Shown here piece after piece: positions 40,218-52,590 of a DNA stretch of 64,000 bases. Where the stretch lies: positions 248,001-312,000 of the forward strand of contig NC_090126.1 in the NCBI RefSeq assembly GCF_023973825.1, given 5' to 3'. Under the pieces are notes generated by a model. It worked only from the letters and a program-made list of their open reading frames with translations, ran no database searches and was not told the DNA's origin. This stretch comes from Plasmodium brasilianum (taxonomy: Eukaryota > Apicomplexa > Aconoidasida > Haemosporida > Plasmodiidae). A program made the position numbers and the translations under genes. The first letter of the stretch is position 1; every line of letters starts with the position of its first letter.

Positions 40218-41756
40218 TTTTATAATACCTATTTAAATTTAAAATGTTTTAATTATACAATTTTTTTTTATATATTTTAATAATGTCCTTTATATAGAAG
40301 TTTTTCTTTTTTTTCTTTTTTTTTTTTTGGAATTACATCTTGAATATAAGCTGCCATTGCAATTTACATACATAATAATGAATTTTATTCCATATCATTT
40401 AATAATTTTTTGTTATTCTTATACAAATAGGGACAAAAAAAATTGTGTACGAAATGTATTCTCAATTATTATCATATAAAATGAATTAACATACTAAAGT
40501 CATTTTCTTCTGTGATAGTTTTTATATTTATAGTATTTATAACAGTAATAACTACTATAATTATAGATTCGATTCTGAATTTATCAAAATTTTTACGAAA
40601 AGGTAATATAACACAAATTAATACGTGAAAGCACACCTTAAAATGAAACGTTTTCATTACACACAAAATAAAAAAAATCATTCATAATTTATATTTTTTA
40701 AAAGGTATATATCGCTTTTAATTGTTATTATAAGTTATTTCAATACATAATAATTTTTGTATATGACTATCAAATTTATACATTTTAATATAGAAATAAT
40801 ATAAATAATATTCTTTAAATGATTATCTTTTTTATGTAAATGAAGAAAGGTTCATAAACTTTTGTTATGCTTTATCGTAAAAGACCACTACTAAATGCAT
40901 TTTTTATTTGTTATATTAATGCGCAATATCTTACTTTTAATTTACATTATTTGAAATTATAAATTTTTTACCACTATTTTAAAGTGGTGAAATCAAAATT
41001 TTATGTAATCATAATGGGTAAAAATATCATAAGATATATAAGTCAATAAGTACAATTAACAACATATATAAAATAAGAAAAACGAAATGAGTTCAAAGAA
41101 TTTATTAATGCTTTTAACTTATTTGTATGTATAAGGGCTCTTTTCACATAATTTTTATAATAAAATATTAATAGACAGTAATATACTATATTATAATAAT
41201 ATTTAGCTTTAAAAATAATATATACTATAATGAGAAAATGTTATTCAAAAAATATTTGATAAATTATAAAAATGAAGGAAGCGTATATTTTTTATAAAAT
41301 AATGAATTATACTAAACATTATAAATATTGCGTATTGATGATGCATATATATATAAGTAGTAATAAACTGAATGTTGCGTCGATGTAATAGAACAAATTT
41401 ATTAAAATTTTACCTTTTGGTGTTTATGGAATCTGGAATATGCTCTCAGAATTTCCATTTTTCTATAATAAATAAAATGGAAATTTATAGAATTCATTTC
41501 TTAAGGAGATCTATGAAAAATGTGTGTTCATAGTTTTTCTTAATTATATGATATATATATAATAACAGACTACATTAAATATATATATATTTTTTATTTA
41601 TATAACTGTAATTATATTTAACTAGAAGCACTCTTTCGTAAATGTTTTACTAACTGTTCTTATTAAATACCTTTATATATGCGTATAATAGTATAATTTC
41701 TGAATTACAATTTTGCAGTAGGCTATTGAGGGATACTAAATGATAAATAAAAGGTT
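40218..41756. other. A+T-rich spacer, no gene seen
   Basis: Only a low-complexity minus-strand frame (40472-40681) occurs. Its residues are those expected by chance and no splice-linked partner was found. Confidence 0.5.
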
Positions 41757-41930
41757 ATGGGTAATAAGAAATCTATAAATCCTAGTATAGAAAAGAAAAA
41801 TAATAACATTCTGCATAAAAAAAACAAAGAATTATACTTATTTTATCAGAAAAAAAAAGCAGATAAAAGGGACAAAAAGAATACTACCACTGACAACTTA
41901 AAAAAAGAACAATACAAAATAGTATGTTAG
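41757..41930 (+). CDS. Possible small basic protein (57 aa) or exon remnant
   Basis: An ATG opens 57 codons to TAG. The product starts MGNKKSINPSIEKKNNN, continues with KELYLFYQKKKADKRDKKN, and ends KKEQYKIVC. It is rich in Lys, Asn and Asp and poor in the Ile/Phe/Tyr typical of chance frames here. The start MGNKKS fits an N-myristoylation signal (Gly2, Ser6). A TTTTGCAG acceptor-like site lies about 40 bases upstream. I recognise no family. It could be a free small gene, a leftover exon of a decayed subtelomeric gene, or chance. Confidence 0.25.
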   Translation: MGNKKSINPSIEKKNNNILHKKNKELYLFYQKKKADKRDKKNTTTDNLKKEQYKIVC

Positions 41931-44480
41931 AATATTAGTATATAACAAATGTGAGCTATCCTAGGTTCTGAAAATTACAACTACAAAAATATGGTAAAAT
42001 AATATAATATAAAGATAATATAACTCCTTACTATAGTAGTTATACTGATTTTTAAATAATTTCAGAATATGAATTAAAATAAAAGCTTTAATTTTTATAG
42101 TATGCAATATATTTACGGAATTTGTGTATTTCACGTAACTCTGTTTATATCTTTGGAAAAAAAGTACATTTTAAAGTGCTGCTTTATGTAAAATGTGTAC
42201 AGATATAGAAATGATATATACCAAAGATATTTAAAATGAACATAAGGCGCATTATTTTTTTTTTTTAATTAAATATCGAAAAAGGATCTAAATAACGTTA
42301 AAAATCTACGCAATTCATATTATTAGGAATATGCTTAACATCGGAGTTGAATTTATATATAGAAAAACATATTCATGGAAGGTTTTTACAAAATTACTGT
42401 TTCATTTTCTAATTATATTTACAGGTTGAGAATTTAATAAAACATACATATAAAAATTGTAATGAAGTAGGTGGAATAAATAATGTAAATTTTTATTTTG
42501 ATGTAAATTTAAAAAATGTCACTAAGAAAAATAAAAAAAGTTACACACATTGACTCAAACATAGCATTTTCCTTTCGCTCTTTCATCGTTAATGAATCTT
42601 TAAAATTACGTACTCTAACTTTAAAAATTAAACATAATATTAGTTGTATTAGTATAGGTACAGTAGTTTTTTAAGAAGGATTTTTTTTTAGTTTTTAAAA
42701 TAAAATATCTTCAACACATTTTTGAAGTTTGAACATTTTTACTAAAATTTTATTTATATAGTTAAAAAAAATAAAAAAGTCTGCAACTTTTCCTTATTCA
42801 GTTAACATTTTATGTAAAATTGTGCTACAAACTTTAATTCATATATTTAACGTGTGAACGGTAAAAATTAATTTTGAAAAAAAATATATGTATGTTATAT
42901 GCCTCTGGTGTGTTGAAGACACTTATTCATTATTGAAATGTATGTATATATATGTAATAATAATATGTGAAACTATCCCTAGATGCTCAACTATAATTAC
43001 AATGTTGCACGTTCATAATTATTGCAGTAGTAACATATATTTAATATTTATATTACGATATATTAAATAATATAATGTTATTTAAAAAATAAATTTTGTG
43101 TAAACATATAAACATGAAAACCATTATACCAATATAGCATTTCATTTATTAAAAAAATGTACAAGCATATTTTTTTTTATATATCACGTAAAAATAATAA
43201 ATTTAAATAAATTAAAAATTAGATGACAGTGCTCATCTGCGTATGCCAAAAATGGATGTGCTCACTAGAAAATGGAATTATATTTGCGTATATGAAATAA
43301 TCCCTCTATATCATTAATGGGCATACACAATAAAACAAAATTAAAATAAGTGAAATTATGCCATAATATAAAATTTCATTTAAAATCATATTTTACAAGA
43401 ATTAAATTATATAATTATCTTATTTATAATATAATTTGTTTTTAATATTATATTCACAATATTATTCATTTACTTATTTTACTTATTCATGAAGCTTTCG
43501 GAATTTTATTTATAACAATTACATTTTCAATATCCCATATGCTCTTTTGCCTAAATTGCTTTTTAAAATATATCTGTTATTTCAGAAAAGAATTGTACAT
43601 CAAAATAGTTTATTAAAACTTTTATTTTCAATTCTTAAAAACAGGAAATAATACTAATTTATTTTTATATTTTGTAATAATAAAAAATAAAATAATGGAA
43701 AAAATAAAAAATACTCCGAATACACTAACCCCGAATTGTTCTATTAATATTTTTGCAGTAAGTTTTTATCGGTAATACAGTTAGTACCTACATTTGATAT
43801 ATGTGTGTAAAAATACTTATATTTTAGCATCTTAATTATTGTGTATTTAAAAAACAATATACTGAACTTTCATTTTATTGAATGCTTTTTCTTAGTTACT
43901 TTAAAATAACTTTTTAAAAAAATATTTCTCATGCAACAAAATTCTCTTAAAAATAAATTTCCAGTTATACTGTTACTTCATATATAAATAAAAAAAATAA
44001 TATAATTATTTTTCAAAAAGTGTTTTGTTTAAAACTGATTATTATTCATGTTCATCAAAAATAATATTCCTTTTTTTTTTTTTATAATTTCACCGAAAAA
44101 AGAGAAAAATATGATTTTTAAAATTCTATCATTTTTTGTACAAATAATCCAATTATACTTGAGCATACTATTAAAACTTATTAAATTAAAATATATATGA
44201 ATCAATATTTTTCATATTTTGAATTTAAAAAAAAATTATTTGTATTTCCACAATTAATAAATTTTGTATTTTTGTTTTCATACGAAAATGCTAATGTAAC
44301 ATATAATTATTGTTCTTTCCATGTTTTTATAAGGTAAATTAATTAATATGCATTTATTAAAATATAATGACCTCACGAGTATGAAATACAATGAGTTTCA
44401 TACATTATTTTATGAAATTTCTTTTTTTTCGTAACTAGCAGATAACTTAAGTATTTTAATGAGAGGAAGCATATAATAAA
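41931..44480. other. A+T-rich spacer with one faint signal-exon-like remnant
   Basis: Nothing well supported. On the minus strand, 42586-42509 reads MKERKENAMFESMCV and then a short hydrophobic end, in a frame that stays open upstream of the ATG for about 20 codons. This resembles a first exon but has no partner. A frame at plus 43695-43757 (MEKIKNTPNTLTPNCSI) ends at a good GTAAGT donor but is not hydrophobic. Neither is called as a gene. Confidence 0.45.
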
Positions 44481-44485
44481 TTGCA

Positions 44486-44701
44486 TTGTTACTTATTTAC
44501 TGGAAATACGAAAAAACAAATTTAAGTAAGATTAACAAAAAATTTTTAACATTCGTGGATATTACCACTTCAATTTTTTTTTTTTTTGGAAGTATGATAA
44601 AAAATTTTAAATGTAATAAGCTTCACTATTTTGTTAATAAAAATATTTTGTCGAAACAATCATTAATAATCTTATTTTTATATTTATATTTGTTCTCTTA
44701 G
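44486..44701 (+). pseudogene. Candidate decayed first exon of the PHIST gene
   Basis: This frame has no ATG: it opens at a TTG right after a stop. It encodes SKINKKFLTFVDITTSIFFF, which looks like the basic-then-hydrophobic first exon of PHIST and related exported proteins. The hydrophobic run is encoded partly by a 14-T tract (44575-44588 region), a slippage hot spot. It lies about 170-380 bp upstream of the PHIST reading frame, the usual place for exon 1. I found no donor/acceptor pair that joins it in frame to the downstream gene. Confidence 0.35.
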
Positions 44702-44868
44702 GTTATACTCATATATGAAGATATTGAAATATAACTGCATAGATACAACTCTTCAGAAGGTGTTAAAATTGGAAAATTAAAAATAAAGGAAGTATTCCTC
44801 ATTTGGAAAATTATAGAATATACTTTTTTCAGAAGTTACCATAAAGAATTGTGGGAAATAGGAACAAT

Positions 44869-45591
44869 ATGGAAAACAGGTTAACGAAAAAGGAGGATAA
44901 TTCTGCATCAATTGATAATGCAATAAAATATAATGTTTCGTCAGAAAATGGAGCACCTGATACAGAGGAAGAGAAGGGTACTGATTATGATGCCTTAGAA
45001 AAAATATATCAGCAACTGCTGTCCGAGGATAAAAGTAAAGATGAATTACAAGGTAAAGTATACTGTAATGAAAACACACATCATGAAAGTATAGGACAAC
45101 AGATATATGATAGAATGATGGCTTCTAACGATGGAGGAATAACTTATGATTGTAATGCTTCTGATTTGTGGAAAAAAATGAAAGATGGTGTATTTAATAT
45201 GAATGATGCAATTTTATATGGTATTGTAGATTATAGAAATGCTTGTGTTGTATATAAACATTTTCATAAGCTTGAAAAAGAAAAATACATAGAGATTAGA
45301 GATCTCTTGTGGAAACTATGTGTAACTATTGAAACCTTGTATAATATACAAAAAGAAATTGTAGCGAAAGAATGGGATAATCTTTCTTCTTGTGTCTTAA
45401 GTGATATATTGAAAAGGGATCAGAGAGATTATAGTGATTTACATAATTTAATTTTAGGAGGAAACTGCACCACATTAAAATTTGTTGAATTTATATATAA
45501 CAAAAGGCTTTCATGGTTGTACACTACGGATACAATATTTTATTTATGGGCTGAAGTTTTATCATTTAGATTAATACATCATGGTGAATAA
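44869..45591 (+). CDS. PHIST-domain exported protein, conserved exon (240 aa from first ATG)
   Basis: From the ATG at 44869 the product is acidic and polar for about 95 residues, then forms a helical domain with the PHIST pattern: DLWKKMKDGVFNMND at about 100, KHFHKLEKEKYIEIRDLLWK to Trp148, AKEWDNLSSCVLSD with Trp169, KRDQRDYSDLHNL, FVEFIYNKRLSWL with Trp216, and LWAEVLSF with Trp227. The spaced Trp residues and the helix pattern are typical of PHIST (Plasmodium helical interspersed subtelomeric) proteins, which are exported to the red cell and often act at the membrane skeleton. The C-terminus follows the domain directly, without a DnaJ domain. No signal peptide or PEXEL is joined to it. 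The likely acceptor TTTTTTCAG (44824-44832) is followed by an in-frame stop at 44842, and a GTG at 44851 is the upstream limit. Either the 5' end is broken or exon 1 is unrecognised. Family assignment is strong. Confidence 0.75.
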   Translation: MENRLTKKEDNSASIDNAIKYNVSSENGAPDTEEEKGTDYDALEKIYQQLLSEDKSKDELQGKVYCNENTHHESIGQQIYDRMMASNDGGITYDCNASDLWKKMKDGVFNMNDAILYGIVDYRNACVVYKHFHKLEKEKYIEIRDLLWKLCVTIETLYNIQKEIVAKEWDNLSSCVLSDILKRDQRDYSDLHNLILGGNCTTLKFVEFIYNKRLSWLYTTDTIFYLWAEVLSFRLIHHGE

Positions 45592-48500
45592 AAATGTTGT
45601 CTTCTGGATTTAGGTGACAGAATTAATTCATTAATGAAAATGGGAAAATAGCAAAAAACATAAATATACATTTATATACATATACATATAATATATATCA
45701 TCTAACCTGCATGTAGAATCTCTTATCCTCAGTCGTTAATTAGTCCATAAAATCACTTGATTTGGACAGTTGTAAAAATAAATTTTAATTTTATTATTTA
45801 AATATAAGTAGCTTTAAAATTTTAAACGTTATATGTCTTAAATACATTTTGCTGTTAATAGGTCTTTTGAACCCAGAATTTATATAACTAAAAAAAAAAT
45901 ACATTTATTTTTCTTATTCTTTTACCAATTCTATGTCCGAAAGGTTGATGCTTATTTGAATAATCTACACTTTCAATCTAAATATAAATATTAATGTAAA
46001 AAAATATACATTTGTTTATTACTCTTTTGTTTTCTAAAAATATTCTTACATTGTTTGAAAATATTATATATATAGGCAGCAGAGGATAAAAATGAACGTT
46101 ATATATTTTAAAGAGCAGTTGATATTTTGTGAAGAAAATAAATTAAGAAGAAAATAAAAAATAGTACATAATATTTAAGTTTAAAAAAAAAAAATAAATA
46201 ATGTAATGTACTAAAAACTATATTAAGGTAATATATCAGATAATTTAATTTTAAGAAAAAAAAATTACCATAAATAAAAAATTTAATATATATAATCATA
46301 TGTAGCTTGAAATTAAAAATTAAATATAACTCATTGGGATGAAACAGGTGAACTCACAATTTTTTATGTATTACCTGAAAAAATGAAAAAGGATACATAA
46401 TATGAACTGATAACATCTTAAATTTTACCAAGGAAAAAAAATTGTTTTTTTTAATAATTAAATATTAATTACAATTAATTTTTTTTTTTTATTTCAAAAT
46501 TATAACAGCTAAATTGCTTAAGTAATGATTAAAATAAATAAAATATATTTTTAAATGAAGTATTTGATTATATATGCAAATATATTCACTATGATTTTTA
46601 GTAAAATTTAAAAAAATAATTATGGAGCAAAATATTTTAATCAAGGACAAAACATTCATAATTATATATATTATATGTGTATATATTGCCTTTTTTATAA
46701 ATCTTGAGAGTTTTTTAGAATCTTAGGTGTTTTTTACACACATGTGAACAATCAGTGCGAACGGCTGAACTCATCTTAAAGGTAAAATCCTATTTCAGTG
46801 GTGAAAATAATAATGTTTCTTAACAATTATAATTAAATATTAATAAAATAATTTAGTTTTTTAAAATTTTAAATTAGAATATAAAAAATAGAATGTTACA
46901 CATTATGGCATATTGTACTGTATTTTTTTAAGAAATTTAAATCTTCATTCAGATAAACATCCTTATGAATTAAGAAGTTATACAGGTTTATAGATACGTT
47001 ACTACATACATATTTTAAAGAGGAAAGAAAAAGGTAAAAAATAAAAAATAGTGATAGTACTTTTTGATATATATAACATTTATACTGTTTTCATTTATTT
47101 TAATTATGATTTTATTGTATAATCATCTTAGTTTAATAAATAATTTTTCTTAATGTATGAGAAGATGATTAAAATTCTTTTGAAGACTATCTTGAAATTT
47201 TTTTTTTTTTATTTATCCTCTTCACTACTTTTAAAATGTATAAATTTTAATATGCTATAATATTTAAATAATACGTATTAGTTACTCACAAATAAATAAT
47301 GATTTGCCACTAACATTTAATCTTTTACAATGTATTCTCATATTTAACAAAAAATACATAATTTTGAGTTTACTTTTTTGATTATATTGCTTCTGAAATT
47401 TCTATTATGTTCAAATCAAAAATTACAATTATATTTGTTTACTCTTTCCTAGTATGTAATTTTTCATTTTGTTTTATACCACTGTATGTAATGATATGAA
47501 AAAAGTGTTTGAACACACATTAAATTTTGTAGTATGCTTAAATATAAAATTATCGTTTTTTTAAAATAAAACTGAAAATGATATTCAAAAGCTAAAATTA
47601 ATATAATCAAAACTTCATTACATTTGACATTATCTTACGCATAATTTTTTTTTTCATGGAAATATATTTTTTTTAATTTACTCTGTCAAACATAAGATAG
47701 CTCATAGAAATTAATAACAAATTAAGGATATTTTTAATCTTTTTTAATTCTATATTTAATAATATATCCGCTTTATATATAATAACTGCTCTTATATAAA
47801 AGGAACTATAATTATATGTTGTAAGTGATTATCATGCACATAAACTTTTACAGAAGTAATAAATATATGAGAACTTTCAAATTAAAATTACTATAATATA
47901 ACTTATATATTTTTATATTATTTGAAAGATGGCATAGTTGGAATATATTAATAAAACATAGTAGACTAATCTGTTCATATTATGTCACACATTTTAAAAT
48001 AATGTATTTTATTATCTCAAAATGTTGTTCAGTAGGATGTGATAGCTAAAACTACAAAAATACTAAATTAAGCATCGAGCTATCACTCCTAATTAGTTAA
48101 AAGATTCATAGTAAATTATGAAAATTAGTAAGATATATATTTAAAAAAATTAATAAGCATAAAATATTTAAAAACAGTTAAATACTTTAAATAATCATCA
48201 AAATTATCTATATGAATAGAAGTTGCTCGTAAGGCTACTAATGAAATAATAAAAATGTACACTTTTCAATAGTGAAACTACATATTGGAACATAAACACG
48301 CAATCCATTTATAATGAAATTAATTTTAACTATAAAATAACCGAGATATTATATTAATATTATACGGTTACTATTACAGTACCGTTAGATAATTCTTCAG
48401 AATCACAAAATATAAAAGTATTAATTCTATAAATCATTATAATTGTAATTTGTGTATTTTAATTTACATACATCCATTTATATAAATATTAATTATAAAG

Positions 48501-50471
48501 GACAGTTGAATTCGTTTTGCTTAAAAGAAATGTATAATGTCTCTATTCTTGTTTTCTAATAAATAATTACTAATACAATCTTTTTCCTGGCTCAGAAATA
48601 TATAAGAAATTATTATATATATTAACATATTCACTAATAATGATCTGATTAAGGAAAATAAAACTAAAACAGAAAAAAAAAAGAAAATATAAACCTATAT
48701 GAATATTATATTAAGGTTTTATTCCTTATATATTCATAGTTATCAAATTTTTTCTAATGATATATTCTGAAAAAAAAAAAAATATTGTGTTATTACATTT
48801 TATTTACCTTTTTTAATAACTTATGAAGAAAATATTTATTCAACATATTCACATTTAGCAATAATTATAATTATAAAAATTATTTTAAAAATGTGTTTGA
48901 ATGTCATTAAGATGAACTAATTATAACAGTATTTTTATGTTGAACTTATAATGTGAGCATGCATAATTGTTTAAGTTAATTTGAAAAAATATATCAACAA
49001 AATTATACTGAAAATACTTCTATCCCATAAATATCTTTTTTAAATTAGTTTTTATTTAACCTTTATACTACTACTTAAATGGGATATAAAATAAATATCT
49101 AAAGAAACATAATTACGAAAATCTGATAATACTTTTTTTTTTCTCATAATTATTGTGGTATTCAAGGAAGATAATATTTTTATTTTATAAATATATTTCT
49201 TTATAGATATCATATGGTTTTAACCAATTCACACTTCACTGAATTTACAAATATATTTTTGTTGTATTTGAAATGTAGTTCACATCAACTTTTTCTTTGC
49301 CTTTTTAAAATAATTTTGTCATTCTATTAACTATATTTTTATTTTAATTAATTAAAGTATATATTCCTTTTTTATAGATATATATAATAATATTAAAATG
49401 AAAAAACTAAAAAATCTCAAAATTACATTATGACAATTATAAGACGCACAAAATAATATACGAGATTTCTTGTATGTTAAAATAAAAAGATATAGAGGAA
49501 TTAAAAAGTCGGTAACTGTATCACGTTGGAAACCACTTAAATAAATCAGATATTAGTAATTTTTTTTAAATAAAATTTCTTATATATAATAAAATATCTT
49601 TTATTTATTATATATTATATTCACTCATATATTCTATGTTTCTTACATTTATTTAAAATTAAAATTTTTCTTTATAGATTTTTTTTAAAGGGGAAAAAGA
49701 ATGTGTATTATAATTTTTAATTGATCCTAAATGGGATAATTAAAATTCCATATGTGATGCATTCAAAACTTAGTTTTTTTTGATCAAATAAAAATAATTT
49801 TTTTTTGTTTTTTTTTGATAAGTGGGAAGTTAATTGTCTATAAAAATTGTTTTAAAAATTAAAATTATATTATTAAATAAATATTTAAAGATAAATGAAA
49901 GCATAAATGTTTTAAAACAAAAAATAATTCTTTTTAATAAATATTTTTATTATATACAGTTTTATTTAATGGTTTAACAAAATAAAACTTTTTAAAATAG
50001 AAGTATATCATGCAATGTTACATTTTACATGGAGTATTATATTTATAATTCGCATATAATATTTTTTAATATTAAAAATATTCATTTTATTCTATGTTAG
50101 AAACTATAATAATATGACCCAAAACTTTAATTTAAGAATTATTTTTGCTATTAAATGTTTAATTTTTTTATAAAATTAACATAAAACTACAAATGATACA
50201 TTAATATATTATGACTAGTTACTTTTTATATATAGACAAGTATGCAATTTCAGACATTTGAATTTCACTTAATTCCAGTATTTCAGAATAGAATGGATAT
50301 TTTTGAATCTACCAATATAATATAATTTCATATATAATTTAAAAACTGATGAGTTGCTTATTATTTGGATATATAGTTGCTCATTCGTCGAAATAATAAG
50401 TTTCTTTCATTATAATTCAAATTAAATTCTGTATATAATTTATTTGTTTTAGTTATTTTTCATAAGGTTAA
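45592..50471. other. A+T-rich spacer, no gene seen
   Basis: No protein-like frame is supported. Short segments near 46720-46800 and 48200-48420 are slightly less A+T-rich but yield only short broken frames. A minus-strand frame at 46108-46299 is low-complexity. Confidence 0.5.
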
Positions 50472-51592
50472 TTTAAAGAATTTAATTATCATATCAATGA
50501 TAAAGAATGTAATAACAACTCTAAAGATATATTTAATTCAGTGTATAACAAAAAAATAAAAGAAATTTGTTGCAAATTCGTTGCAAAATTGTTGTAAATT
50601 TGTAAAGGTTTTTAAAGATGTAACCATAATGTCGTATGTAAAAAACCGTGCACATCAAATCTCTTTTTTTTTTTTCGTAGTAATATAATTAATTAGGAAG
50701 AATATTAAGCACTAATTCGAAAAACATTAATATTTCAAATGTTCTTTAATAAATTTTATAAATATAGAAAGCATTATTAATAAAGAGATAAATATATATA
50801 TATATTTTTTCTCTCATTATATTTTATTTGAATAGTTAAATGACTAGAAAGTAACAAAAGATTTGCACTGTTATTTTAAAAATTATAATAGATTTAATAA
50901 AAAAATCCCTTCTTTTAATGGAGATAAATGTTTGTTTCCTTATATATATATTAAATATATAGCGGCACCGTATGATAAGAACAGTTACTGTTTCTATGAG
51001 GATCGCTATTAATGTTTTAATTCTGACTAAATGCATAATCCGAGAAATCTATTAACTAAATTAAATAAATTTGATTCACATAATGTAAAGATTCAAAAAT
51101 AAAGTTATATTATATAAATACGTTGAAACGATGTTTTCTCAGAATTCCAAATAAAAAGCTGAAAGGGAACAATTTGATTATATGTTAAAAAAAGTGCCTA
51201 AAAAGATTGTTTGATTAGAACAAGCTATTTATACAAGACCCAAATCAAAAAGTAAAACTACACTTAAACATTTTATTTTTAAAAATATTAATTATAATGG
51301 AATCTCATATTCATCATGTCAATTGATTCAAATGGTTGTGGAAGATTCTTGAAAAATATTAAAAAATCCAAACATATATCAAAAAAGGGATTTTAATAGT
51401 TCCGAAACATGAGTTAACAAATTATATAGGAGAAATTTTATTTCTTCAAGTATTTCACAAAAGACATAACAATTTCACTATCAATTTTCTCTATAGTACG
51501 ATATTAGTTTCTTTAACGGTGGAAATTGTTTTTTCTTTTTTCATTTATTTCATATATAACAAAATGTTCATTTTAACATATAAATAACTTAT
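50472..51592 (+). pseudogene. PIR family pseudogene
   Basis: Starting at 50472 the plus strand reads FKEFNYHINDKECNNN, then NKKIKEICCKFVAKLL, a PIR-type 'ICxKFVxxL' block, followed after a stop by a shifted VCKKPCTSN (about 50640-50663). After a less readable middle, pieces such as NPNIYQKRDFNSSET precede a hydrophobic segment, STILVSLTVEIVFSFFIYFI followed by YNK, ending at TAA 51592. This sits where the PIR membrane segment and LYKF motif would be. Several stops and frame changes interrupt it. The order (cysteine ectodomain, polar stretch, single membrane segment) supports PIR, but the middle is weak. Confidence 0.55.
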
Positions 51593-52384
51593 GTTACTCT
51601 TAATACTTCATTGTGTTGCAAAATATACAATGAGGGAATAAATAAATTAAGAATTTTTTATATATTTCATTTGAATATTAGTTCATTATCTTGGGATTGC
51701 AGTTATGTTGAATAGTAAAAAGGAAAAAAAAATTTAATATAAACATCCAAAAAATGATTCTCAGGTATTTTTAGAGGATAACAAAACATATAAATATATT
51801 AATTCAAGTAGGTAGCAGTAGTGCGTATCTTATTGTCATGTATAAGACTCTTTAATCTAAGAATGAATAGAATATTATATCTAATTTACAAATGCAGTAT
51901 TATGAAGCATATAAAGTAAGTTCTATATATAATTTTATTTAATAATTACGAAATAAAAGAAGAATGGAAAAACAAAAATAAAAAGAAAAAAAAAAAGAAA
52001 TATTGAGCATACAAATAATCAATTCACTTGCACTACAACTAATTCCTATAAGTTAATTTACATTGTTAAATTATATACATATAAAAATGTGAAAGAGATC
52101 ATTAAACATTAGCCATTGAAGTATATGAACTTCGTGGGAAATTGTTTATAATATAACATGCATATATATTATATAAATAATTAAAGTATGAAAAGGTATA
52201 TATATACATACAATACTAAAAAAAGCAAAATAAATAAATTGAAGGAATAAAATAAAATTATTATATTTTAAGTGTAATAAAAATAATAGAAAAATTATAT
52301 ATTATAAATGGAAAACACCTTCATTTTTTTGTTTTATAATCTTATTCATAAGCTTTCTTGTATGCAATAGTGGGAAAATATTTC
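51593..52384. other. A+T-rich spacer, no gene seen
   Basis: Nothing beyond low-complexity sequence was found between the PIR pseudogene and the small frameshifted minus-strand reading frame. Confidence 0.5.
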
Positions 52385-52590
52385 TTATTTGCTGTTACTT
52401 TTGGATATCTTTGTTTTTTCTTTTTTTGTCTTTATATTTTTTCTGTTAAATTTATGAGTAATCATTTTCTGTTTTTTTTTTTTTCTTTGCTCATTAATTT
52501 ATTCTCCTTGCAATAATTATATATCAAGGAAATGATGAACATATCCATGCATTCTTCAGGAAAATATATTGTTCTAATATACTTTTTCAT
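52385..52590 (-). pseudogene. Small basic reading frame broken in a poly-A run
   Basis: On the minus strand an ATG at 52590 opens MKKYIRTIYFPEECMDMF, then NYCKENKLMSKEKKK. A run of 13 A follows (52484-52472 in minus orientation). With this count the frame ends a few codons later. In the neighbouring frame the sequence continues as Lys-rich, non-random residues (MITHKFNRKNIKTKKEKT) to a stop at 52385. The pattern suggests a gene or exon of about 68 codons disrupted by a homopolymer indel, or a sequencing error in the run. No family recognised. Confidence 0.35.

Noticed and set aside
42509..42586. Minus-strand MKERKENAMFESM frame with hydrophobic end
   Set aside because: Looks like a first exon, but only 25 residues with no convincing donor or second exon.
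43695..43757. Plus-strand 21-codon frame ending at a GTAAGT donor, considered as first exon of the PHIST gene
   Set aside because: Not hydrophobic, more than 1 kb away, and no in-frame acceptor before the PHIST domain is convincing.
44777..45079. Minus-strand frame of 100 codons opposite the PHIST gene
   Set aside because: Antisense shadow of the real coding exon; His/Tyr/Pro-rich and without family features.
48005..48095. TGATAGCT ... AGCTATCA inverted repeat
   Set aside because: Only 8-bp arms around a long loop, which is expected by chance in sequence of this size and composition.
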